Assembly: GCF_036324505.1 (NCBI RefSeq)
Contig: NC_086360.1
Coordinates: forward strand, 7,981,226 to 8,045,225
Origin: Eleginops maclovinus
Lineage: Eukaryota > Chordata > Actinopteri > Perciformes > Eleginopidae
Length of the DNA: 64,000 nt
Direction: 5' to 3'
The translations under genes were made by a program, and so were the position numbers. This document shows, one piece after another, positions 13,001 through 25,000 of this stretch; the stretch's first letter is position 1, and the number at the start of each line of letters is the position of its first letter. The notes below the pieces were generated by a model. That model did no database searches, had not been told where the DNA came from, and worked only from the letters and a program-made list of their open reading frames with translations.

Positions 13001-16000
13001 GACAGGATGTTAATTATTCTAGAGGAGTGTTATTGGCATGTTCCTTACATCAGTCAAACAAAACCTGAAACCCACATGTTAATTTTTAGGCACAATGGCT
13101 GCTGTATTTTTACTGTCAATGCAGGAAAACTAATCTGCTTCTTATGTGTTAAAGAGGCCCTATTATGCTTTTTGGCATGCTGCCTGAAACGCCTTCAATG
13201 TACACCTCTGTTTAACTTCCGCGCCATAGTGACATCACTATGTAACACTTGTACGTGATAGGCTAAGGGGCGGTATATCTCTGAGCGGTTAACCAATCAC
13301 AACAGAGCCGGGCAGCTAACCAATCAGAGCAGTCTGGTCTCTGGTTTCAGACAGAGGGTAAAAAGAGGTGCTGCATCACAGGCAGTATGAGAAAAATAAA
13401 GAGCTTTTTGAACATTAAATCATGGAGACATGTTTTAATGCATTTTATCATAATTCTGAAGCTTAAAGAGAATACATTGAAAATCAATAAATTAGAAGAA
13501 CCAAAATGTTTTTTACAAGGTTTTAGTCAAATGAAACAATGTCACTAGTGCCTTTAACGTCATAATGGTCATTGTTAACTACTAGAATGTGAATCATTTA
13601 TAAAAGCATCATAACAAATACATAACACAGGGAACTATATGTAAATTAATGTTGTGTTTTACATATTTTAAGTGTGTTGTTTTAATTATGTTTTGATGAA
13701 TTTGACCTCTGTAAAGTGTCTTTGAGTTTTTAGAAATGACTTATTATTACCATTCCTAAAGAAAACATTGCGCCTATTGCACCGTAAAGTAAAATGGGAC
13801 ACATCCAAACTAATGCTCACATGCTGATTGGGTGGCCATAATAACACCCAAGCAAGGTTTGCAAGAGCGCCTGATAGCACATTTTGTTTCTAAGAACCAG
13901 GGCTGTTGATACGTCGATTGACAGAGAAATAGATCAGTGGGATTATTCACAGTGAGTAGAACACACAGTGTGGTAGACAGATAATGCTTTGTAACTCATT
14001 TATTAGTTTAATCCTTGTACAGGTTCTCTGTGTGTGTCTTTCATCCCTACAACTCTTACAGATATTAGGTTTTTACTTTTTAAAGGTGTGAATTAATATA
14101 CATTTTGACTTTCAGGTCCTTACCATGAGCCTCCTCATCCTCTCCTTCTCAATTCTCTCAGTCTCCTTCTTCTGCTCCCGCTCCGTGTTGGTGTGCCAGG
14201 TGGCGATGGCTCTGGTGAGCTTCTGCATTTTCCCAGAAATCGAGCGGTGATACTCTTTGAAGTCCTTTGCATGCTGAAGGATACTGTTGAGATATTCCTG
14301 AAAAGCAAATCACAAAGCGTAAACTAGAAACATTGCACACTAGAAAAAAGAATAAAGCACTGTGGTGCCACTGCCATCTCGCAGGTTTAGTGGTGACTGT
14401 GGATGTTGATTATGAATAAACAATCTTTCTGACAGCTGCTGTGTTTTTCTCTTTATCTTCACTTCTTAAGTTATAGCTTGCAGAATTACATTTAGTGAAA
14501 TATTGAATTTTGAGTTATGATGATACCTCTTGTTTCCAGGGCATTCATAACAAATTCACGCAATGAATAGAAAAACACAAAAGACCACTTTTGTTTTTTG
14601 GAAGCACTCCTGCTCCTCTCTGAACATTATTACAAACACTGTGGATCACCTGGTGTTTCTGTCTGCGCTTCTTCTCCTGCTCCAGCTTCTGCTGCTTCTC
14701 CAGCTTCTCAGTCATGCGCGCCTCCCTCAGTGTCTGCCGCTTGCTGCGTCTGTAAGCCTTGGAGTTGAGGGCCGTCTCCAGGGTGGTGTCTCGCCTCATA
14801 CAAGCCACCACGTCCTGTCTCAGCTGGAGATTAGGAATTTAAATAATGTCAGAACTGTACATGTGAGCAGAAAACGTCAACCGTAGGCAGAACTGATAGA
14901 AATACATCCATCTGTATCTTAAGAGACATCATTACACTTTTAATAGCCTGAGATATTCAATTTAGTTAGTTAGTAAGTAATTTTCCTTTAAAAAAAAGTA
15001 GAAAATGTACAAGTGCCGTAGGGAACAGAGCAAGATGATGAAGTCTAAATTAAATCAGGTTTCCTAATCTTTTCTACAGATAATTATCCAGGACATTTTC
15101 AATGATGGTCCAGTTGGTATCACAGACAGGAAACACGCCACACTTTAATACATTCCTTTACTTAAACTTAGATAGTCTACAGGGCTTTTACTAGAAAAAA
15201 AAAAGTCACTTCCTGCCAAAAATATATTTATAATAGCTAATAGAAAATAATAGTTTCTTCTTGTCTTAAAGCTGCTGAGTCAAATATTGCACCTTAAACA
15301 CCGGAACATGAGTTATGGTTTCTTTACTTCCTCTACAGAAAAAAGGAGAGTAAAAGAAACAATCTAATTCAGAATTCACAGTTTCAGTGTAAGCCTGCTG
15401 CATGCCACTCGTCAACCGGCAGACCGACAGGACATCCATCCCCTATTTATTCAAAGCTCCATAAAAACAAAGCTGTCTCGGCTGTGTGACGCTCTATTTG
15501 ACCTCATTTTCATAATTTTGGAGTAATTATACCGTTTTTGACAAACAGAAATATGGTTTTCTGGCATCACTCTTAAATTTTAGGGGGAAAATTGGCATTT
15601 GGGTTAGGGCGCACACCAAGAGTAAGAGGGTGCAGCGCCCCTGTTACCCGGTTTAGACAAAAAGCACCAGGTTTTTCAGGTGGGAACAATGCAAATAACC
15701 ATTTAACATAACGTGCATTGAGATATTCTGTAACAGTATAACATAAAGCTGTTACTGCAGGGAGTCATAGTTAAACTGGCAAGTTCTATAGGTGTTTAAA
15801 CAACTAAATGGTCTAGATACTACAATATAAATTAAATTGCATGATTGTGTAAATTGCAATATTATACAGGAAGAAAACTAATTTCATCCAACTCTTTCAC
15901 TCTTTAAGTCTCGTAAGAAAATAAAAGTTATGTTAAGTAACAACAGGTCAGAAAACTAACGCCTACTGTTTAGATTTGATGTGAGGAATCAATATACTCT

Positions 16001-19000
16001 GTGTCCTGACTCAGGACACAGAGTTTTCACAGAGAGGACACACCTTTTACACTCAGGACTCCTGAGTGTAAAAGGTTGACTCCATCAACTGAGAGTTATA
16101 CATCGACTGAGTAAATGAATATTCTGTGCAGTCAAGCTGAACATGAGTGGAGCAGCTGCTGTGTACCTGCCGCTGGAAGTTGAGCAGACGCAGGGCCTTG
16201 AGCTCCACTGTGGCTTTAGTCCTCAGGTCGGGGGGCAGAGAGCCCGGCAAACTTTCCAGTTCCTGGATTCGATGTGCAATCCGAGCCTGTAACCTGGGGA
16301 ACAATATGACGATGGTAAATCAAACAGTAACAACCACCCTGGAGAGAAACTCACATACTCAAACACCCCTCGGTCTGGTAAATGATCTTGTCATCAATCA
16401 GTGGATCTCTCAAAAAGAGATTGTATCCATGTTGTCATCATTTGCTCTCCGGCCCAGCGAGCATGTCAGAACCAGGGTGTTGTCCTTGATACCAAACTGT
16501 GTCCATGCATTATTCTCTGGGAGATTTGATTCATTTTTCGCTCTTCGCAAGACTTCCCAAATCAACAATACGTGGCTGGAGAGGGACTTGGAAAATAATT
16601 ATCTTTTCATTGTTACTTAATATATTTCCCACACAAACCTGCGTGAAATCAACTAGCCTTGCTTGTTGGAAAATGTAAACACACTACCAAACACTATTTA
16701 CTGCTTTGGTCAAGCTCCAGAAAATGACATCCTGGGTGTTGATGCTGTTGGAAAGAGGAGGTTTGACGTTAAGAGTAAAGAAGTCAGAAGGTGGTGACAC
16801 GCTGGTTTGGTTCTTTCCATGTTGTTTTTCTGTCTCACAAAAGGTAAAACCTTGGAGCAAAACTGGGCTCTTCAGAACCTAGTAGAATACAATACGTGGC
16901 TGGAGAGGGACTTGGAAAATAAAAAACCATTACATTTGTACTGAAAAAAAACAACTGGCTGCAGGTACATTATGGGATTGTATTTTTAAAGAATTACTAT
17001 TTGTCTGCAAGTCCCTAAATGTTATGACTCCTAAATGTATTTCCGTTCTGCTCACTGACTAATAGCCCAATCAGATACTTCATCATGTAATTGTCTCCAT
17101 AATAACCCTAGAATACAAACTTAATCGAAGGTTAGGAATAGGACAAGTCTTATAAGGAACTTTATTATATTTTAAATTGAATCAGATTAGATATACTTTT
17201 ATTTCATCCCATTCATGTTGACATCAATAGTGTTTATTTGTCAAACAGTTTATAGATTCTTTATCTTCATAGTCAACTGCATATATACAGTATATTTCCT
17301 TTTTTTTACCTCTCTATGTTTGTTTCTTTTTCTATTTGAAGATGATCATAGTTTAGAATTGTTTATTTCTACTGTTTAATTTCTAATTATGTGCAATGCC
17401 TTGTTTTGTTTCATGCTGCGCCAGCAACAAATATTATCTTAACAGGCATTTGCATGAGTAAAAATATAATACAATTAAAATAAAATAAAATAAAAAATAA
17501 ACATTAACATTAAACGTATACATTTCAACAATAAAAAAAGATATATATGTACAAAAGAGTATGTTCATAAATAATACACAGTATAAAATATAAATATCAA
17601 AAATGTATGTAGTGTGTTTGGTGGTTAGGATTTATAAAATACTCCAAACGTAATTAATAATTGTAATGTGTAAAATATAGTCCAGGAGTATTGTATATTT
17701 CTTAATGTGTTGTTTATCTCCTGTTTTATTGTAAAGCACATTGAGTTTATTGTGTATAAATTGCGTTAAACAAATTAAATCGACTTAAAAACATTTCTCA
17801 GCCTCCTGAGTCTGGATGGCAGAAGCACCTCCTTCCTCTCAGACACGAAAAGAATATTAATGCCTGTTTTCTCGCTGTCGCACACAGTTGCCCTAGATAG
17901 GGATGACTAAAGTTGTTGTGTACTGACTTAATTGCAGCCAAACTTTCTGTCTGCAAAGTGATAATGATTTAAAGTAAACACTAAAGGTTTAGAGACGTTT
18001 CCTCGTTTACCCGAAGTGTCAGTGGAAATATCAAGGCTGCTATTATTGATTTCTTTTCACTGAACTTTGTTGTTGTTACTTTTTTTAATTGTATAGATCG
18101 GACAGTATATAGGAAGACTGAAAACAATGGAAGAGAAAGGTGTATGATAATGCAACGAAGTTTCCCAAAAATAAGAAGTAAATAAAATGTTAGATAAAGT
18201 CAATTTTCATTTGCATCTTAAAATGTGAAATAATGTCCAAACGACAAATCAAATCCAAGAGATACTCAATTTACAATAATATAAACAATTACACATTATC
18301 AAATCCTCACATTTGAGAAATTAGAATCTGAAATGTCTGGCATTTTGGGTATAAATATACGACTGGCACGATTAATACTGATTAATGGAGGATGAGATCT
18401 TTGGATGATTAAGTTAGTGTTATTGACGGATTTATTTGCAAATGGCAGATATAAGAACGTGGCCTTGCAGAATCTGGAGTGTTATGAAGGTACCATCATT
18501 AGGATTTGAGCTAGAGCTATATTAATAGATAGACTGCAGATGCTTCAGTATGTGCCTATAGGTTTGGGTTAAGTAAAGTAAAGCTGAAATGCCAAACGAG
18601 GCTTGAGGTTAACTGTCTGAATTGCACAGTTTGACCATCTAATGGCCCTGACAAGCAGCACGGATGTATAAAAAGAACTGGATACAATCATTTTATACTA
18701 ATGACTTAATATTTGGATGCACTTACCCATCTTAAACGTGAATTCATCCTTTTTTTTAATAAAATGAAACAAAAAAACATAGGCAAATATAACTTTATAA
18801 GATCTCCCTTAATTACCACATACGGATATTAGCATAGAGCTCAAAAATCAAGGAATCAAAAGCTTGTGCTTGACACCTACATGACTAAACAGCATTTGAA
18901 ATCATGGTTTCAGTAAGATCCTCATACAGTTTTGGAAGGGGTGCACATTAAAGGTGGATAAGCATCTTTATTCAACTTCAATTCAACAACTTCCTTGTCG

Positions 19001-22000
19001 CTTGTCACAAGTTGTTCAGGAGAGCAGAGAGTACACACACGTACTCCCAGTATGTAATCTGTAGTATTTGTTAACTTGTATTTTCCCTCTTTGTAACCTT
19101 TTGACCCTGGGAACGCTTGTGCGCATGCGTGGTGTGTTTGAGTTACTGGAGTAGACCGGTTACAGTGGAAATGGTGGCCACTGAGTTGTCCTGTTCTGAA
19201 CTGGAATAAAGTCACTAAAGTGATATAAACGTCGTGTTTATTGAGTCTAACATTGGTAGCAGAGGATGGTTGCTAGTTACAAAATTCCGCCGAAGTTTGA
19301 CGAGACCAAGCCGTACGAGAGTTGGAAAAATGAAATTAACGTCTGGACGCGTGTTACAGAACTCGACAAAGAGAAACATGCACTTGCTGTCGCCTTGGGG
19401 CTTCAAGGAAGAGCCCGGGAAATCGCAATGGAAATACCTGCAGATGACTTGGACATTGATACCGGTATGGATACGTTGTTAGCTAAATTGGATAGTGTGT
19501 TTCTAAAGGAGGAAAAAGACCGTGCATATGAAGCGTATTCTCATTTTGATAGCATCACAAAAGAAAGTTCTCTGTCCATATCGGACTACATAATTGACTT
19601 CGAGCAGAGATATAACCGGATGAAAAAGTACAATATGACGCTACCCGATGCTGTGTTAGCATTTAAGCTCTTGGACACGGCTTGTCTGGACGTGAAAAGC
19701 AGGCAACTTGCACTGACTGCGTGCACGGACTTGAAGTTCGTCGATATGAAATCGGCACTTAAGAGGATTTTCGGAGGAAAAGCGCCAGGCTCGTCAAGCG
19801 GAATACAAGTGAACCAGCAGGACGTGGCGTTCTTTACAGAGCAAAGACCGCAAGGACGAGGACAACGATACACGGTACAGACTGGACAACAGAGGCAGCC
19901 CTTACAAGGTACCAATCCACTGGATAAATTCGGTAGGAGATCAAGATGTGCCATCTGTCAGAGCACGTTTCATTGGGCTAAAGATTGTCCTCATAAGAAG
20001 AGTGAACATGTCAAACTAACTGAAGAAGAAAATGTTGACGAATGTAACATCACACTGTTTACCAAAGCTTCAATGTCTGATTCAGAAATCTTCCTGGCTG
20101 AATCCCTGGGGTCAGCTATCATTGACACTGCTTGTACTCGTACTGTATGTGGGGAGAAATGGCTGGAAAGCTATGTGAAAGACCTCAGCCCAGACCAAGT
20201 GAACCAGGTGCTGCAAACAGAAATACCCAGTAGCAGGCCATTTCGATTTGGAGATGGAAACTTAGTGTATTCCAGCAGAAAAGTAAAACTACCTGCTAAG
20301 ATAGGACAGACAAAATGTCATGTTGAAGCTGAAGTGGTCAAAGCTGACATCCCACTGCTGCTGAGCAAAACATCTTTGAAGAAAGCAGGAACCATTTTGG
20401 ACATGGAAAACGACCGAGCTGTGATGTTCAGACAACCTGTGCCTCTTGAATTCACTAGCTCTGGCCACTACTGTGTAGACATCAGAGACAAAGATACGGA
20501 AAAGAGTGAGCCTGAGGATGAAGTCCTTACTGTGACAGAAAACATGTCCACCAATGAGAAACACAAAGTTCTTCTGAAGCTTCACAAACAGTTTGGCCAT
20601 GCCTCAGCAGATCGTCTACAAAGGCTCATTCAAAGCGCAGGAAATAAGGACAAAGACTGTGTCACTATTTTGCAACAAATAGTACATGACTGTGACATAT
20701 GCAAGAGGTACAGCAAGACCAAACCAAGGCCTGCTGCAGGTTTGCCCTTGGCCTCAGAGTACAATGAAACGGTAGCAGTGGACCTGCATGAGTTGGAACC
20801 AGGTGTATGGTATCTCCATATCATCGACCATTTTACACGTTTCAGTGCTGGAAACATTGTGAAAACAAAGAAATCCTGTGAAATTGTCAACTCCTTCATT
20901 CACACATGGATAAGCGTACATGGCCCCCCCCGGAGACTATACAGTGACAACGGTGGAGAATTCAATAATCAGGAAATCAGAGACATGGCAGAAAACTTCA
21001 ACATTGAGACAAGAACAACAGCAGGATACAGTCCCTGGAGCAACGGCCTACTGGAAAGACACAATCAGACACTCACCGAAATCATCCAGAAAGTGAAACG
21101 GGAAAATGGATGTGACTGGCACACTGCTCTTGACTGGGCCCTCATGGCCAAGAACAGTATGCTCAGTGTTCATGGTTACAGCCCGCATCAATTAGTATTT
21201 GGACAGAATCCTAACCTCCCCTCTGTGTTAGTTGATAAGCTACCTGCCTTAGAGGGCACCACTGTAAGTGCTAGGGTAGGAGAACACATATCAGCTTTGC
21301 ATGCTTCCAGGAAAGCATTCACTGAAGCCGAATGCTCAGAGAGAATTAGGAGGGCACTTCGCAAGCAGCTCAGACCTACAGATGACAAATATGTGACAGG
21401 AGACAGAGTATATTACAAACGAGCAGACTGCACTGAGTGGAAGGGACCAGGGGTGGTTATTGGTCAGGATGGGGCTGTTGTATTTGTAAGACATGGTGGG
21501 ATTCTTGTTAGAGTGCATCATTCCAGGCTTTGTAAGGTGAACACAGAGGAACACGACAAGCAGATTGCTCAAGATGATGCTAACAGAAAAGCAGAAAGTG
21601 AGGTAGGCGTGTCAAACACTACAGAAGATAGCTCAGATAGTGACCATAATACTGACAATGAACAGGAGAACATCAGTGACATGGAGGTGAATACAGGAGA
21701 AGTGTTGCACCCACCCATCACACAACCTAATGTGACACAAACTGACACAGAGCACAGGGCCTGTGGTGACCCTGCCCCTTTTGCAGGTGTAAGGTTAAGA
21801 ACAGGTCAGACTGTAACATTTGTGAGCAGAGATGATGGCATTCAACATACAGCCAGAGTTTTAGGCAGAGCAGGAAAAGCCACAGGACAGCATAAAAACT
21901 GGTTTAACTTACAACATCTTGAACCTGATGGCAGTGAGGGACAAAAGGAGTCAGTTGATATGTCATCTGTTGGTAGTCTTAACGTTGAGTCAGAAGACAG

Positions 22001-25000
22001 GGAGGCTGATGTACTCATAGCAAAAGACATTTCATTTGATGCAGCAAAACAAGAAGAGATACAAAATTGGCACAATAATCATGTGTTTGAGGAGGTTGAT
22101 AATGCAGGCCAAAAATGTGTCTCCACTAGATGGGTCTGTAGTCTCAAAGACTCTCCCAAGGGTATTGTGCCTAAAGCACGACTCGTAGCCAGAGGGTTTG
22201 AAGAGCTTAATATGCAAGAGTTACAGAAAGATTCTCCAACCTGTGCTTCAGAATCTCTTAGGCTGTTGTTATCAGTAATCTGTCAAAACCAGTGGCAAGT
22301 CCATTCTATGGATATCAAATCTGCATTCTTGCAGGGCATGGAGCTGTCTAGGGATATTTATATCCGGCCCCCTCCTGAGGCAGGCAGTGCAAATGTTATA
22401 TGGAAACTGAAGAAATGTGTATATGGTCTTGCTGATGCATCTCTATATTGGTATAACAAAGTCAAAGAAACCATGCTGGGCACAGGTGGTCAAATGTCGC
22501 AGGTGGATCCAGCAGTCTTTTATTGGTTAGACGAGCAGTTTAAGGTTACTGGAGTACTTGCATGCCATGTAGATGATTTTCTTTGGGCAGGCTCGCAAGA
22601 TTTTTCAACAGATGTGATTCCCCTACTGAAGTCTGCGTTCCATGTAGGGCGTGAGGAACATGAGCATTTCTCCTATGTAGGAATGGATTTTGCTACTGTT
22701 GATGGTGTAGTTCAGGTACATCAGCACAGTTACATTGAGAATTTACAACCTCTTCACATGCAACCAGCACGTGCTATACTTAGGGATGCGCCCCTTAATG
22801 ACACTGAAAAAGAGCAGCTTAGGTCAAAAATAGGACAAGTCCTATGGGTTGCCAAGCAGACCAGACCAGATGTTATGTTTGACTCATGTAGTTTGGCATC
22901 TAATATCAAAAATGCTACGGTGCAGTCTATGCATGAGGTAAATAAACTTATCCGTAAGCTTAAGGCAGACAAGGTGACCCTCAAGTTCCAGCATTTAGGA
23001 AACGATGCTCTTCACTTGGTGGTTTTCAGTGATGCTTCTCTGGGTAATCTTCCTGATGGAGGTACACAGGGGGGGACATTGATTGTTCTTATGGGAGAAA
23101 GAGGAAAGTTTTCTCCTCTGTGTTGGCAGTCCAAAAGAATTCGACGTGTTGTACGAAGCACCCTTGCAGGAGAAACACTTGCTATGTCCGATGGTGTAGA
23201 CAATGCTATTTTCCTTGCAACTCTTTTTTCTGAGCTCACCACTGGTAAGGCTGAACTGAATGCTCCTTCACTGGTCTGTGTAACCGACAATCGGTCCCTG
23301 TTCGATGCCCTCAAGTCAACTAAACAGGTCACAGAAAAGAGACTTAGGTTGGATATAAGTGGTATTAAGGAGCTTATACAAAGCAAGCAAATAAAAGAGA
23401 TGCTCTGGTCAGACACAAAAGGCCAACTTGCTGACTGTCTCACCAAAAAGGGAGCTTCGGCTCTGGTGCTTTTGAAAGCTCTAAGTGAAGGACTGTGGAA
23501 TCTGAGGTGAAAACTTTATTGCACAGACAATTCAAAGCACTGAAAACTTCGTTTGCATTATTAATATGTTCATCTTTTGTCAAAATTCAATGTAGCAGGA
23601 TGTCACCGGGATGTCATTTTATTTTGTTTATGGTCATTGGATGACTTTGTATGTTTATTTGAAATCTTGTGACAAGTATTACTTGTACATTGTTTTATTA
23701 TTATTTATTGTTTTTCATTTCACATAAAAAAGGATAGGGAGATTGTTAACTTGTATTTTCCCTCTTTGTAACCTTTTGACCCTGGGAACGCTTGTGCGCA
23801 TGCGTGGTGTGTTTGAGTTACTGGAGTAGACCGGTTACAGTGGAAATGGTGGCCACTGAGTTGTCCTGTTCTGAACTGGAATAAAGTCACTAAAGTGATA
23901 TAAACGTCGTGTTTATTGAGTCTAACAGTATTGATCGCTCAACTGTCAGGTGCCTCAGATGTGTATCAATAAATAAATGCTACTGGGATTTTTTCCCCGA
24001 CAGCATGTTCAGGTGGCTTAATTGGACAGACGAGGTGAAGAGAGGTCATCTTTCAAAGGTGAGCATGGAGAACACATTCTCAAAACAAGAGCCTTGGAAG
24101 TTAAAGAAGGAAAACAAGCCACAGCAAGAAGGCCTGCGAGCCTTCCTCATATCTCCATCAGCCATGAGTGTTTTCGGAAAAGGATTCAGCCAGTGGGCTT
24201 ATATCTCAGGGGATATTGGTAATTTGTGTGAACAGAAGCTACAACAAAGGCCATGGTGGTCCACAAACAAAATGTTATTCACATTATACATTTCACAGGT
24301 ATGAGGATACCTGGATGGGATGGGGAGTGAAATCTGGCGTTTAAAGGATTGATGATCTCCAACCTAACCTGTTCTTTCATCAGTTCTTTTCAGTGTTATG
24401 TTGTTATTTATTTTACAGCCAATATCTATTTACGGACATAAACGTGTAAACATGTAAAAAGTGGTATTTCACTCTGCTATGTCCTCTGTCTTGGCTTTGT
24501 TGTTTTACACAAACAAAGTGCGCTAGCTCTGATTAAGGTCCCCTATTATGCAAAATGCACTTTTTGATGTCAGAAAATACCACCCTCTCTCTTTTCCTCC
24601 TCACATCTCTAAAAACGGGGGGTACAAACGAGCTGATCCAGATTTGCCACTGAGAAGTTTTTCAGAAATAATGCTTGGTGTGGTTTGGAACATAATATTG
24701 CGTTTAATCACGCCAGTGTTTAGCTGAGTTTCTCCATTAGAAACTTCTCTCTTCAAACAGATACCATGATGCTCCAAAGGGGCGTGGCCAGCTTCAGCTC
24801 AGCTCAAATTTAAATTGACAGTCACAGAATCAGCACTTCAGGAACAGGGCTGAAATAGAGGGGGATGAGGCATGCTACAATGGGTGATCTGTTTGGTATC
24901 TTGATCAAAAGCACTACTTCAAATTAATTGAGGTCAAAGAAAGTGCATGTAAAGTATACATTATGTCCAGGAGGGAAGACTTTGTGGACATCCGTTGTAA

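Larger units (their letters stand above)
19069..23927 (+). mobile_element. Full-length, structurally intact Ty1/copia LTR retrotransposon
   Basis: 4,859 bp with 184-bp LTRs at both ends that match base for base on my reading, each TG...CA, flanked by the 5-bp duplication GTATT (19064-19068 and 23928-23932). The interior has a perfect initiator-tRNA-Met primer binding site, one open gag-pol frame, a 3' untranslated stretch and a purine-rich tract before the 3' LTR. The domain order protease, integrase, RT, RNase H defines Ty1/copia. HVDDFLWAG in the RT and the very short LTRs suggest the metazoan GalEa/Hydra-like lineage (tentative). Identical LTRs and an unbroken frame imply a recent insertion. 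It lies antisense to smarca2 in intron 6. Confidence 0.97.

Noticed and set aside
16147..16620. 157-codon plus-strand frame across exon 7
   Set aside because: Antisense shadow of smarca2 exon 7 extended into intron.
23909..24304. 131-codon frame beginning in the 3' LTR
   Set aside because: No recognisable family and no splice or promoter context; the start is LTR sequence.
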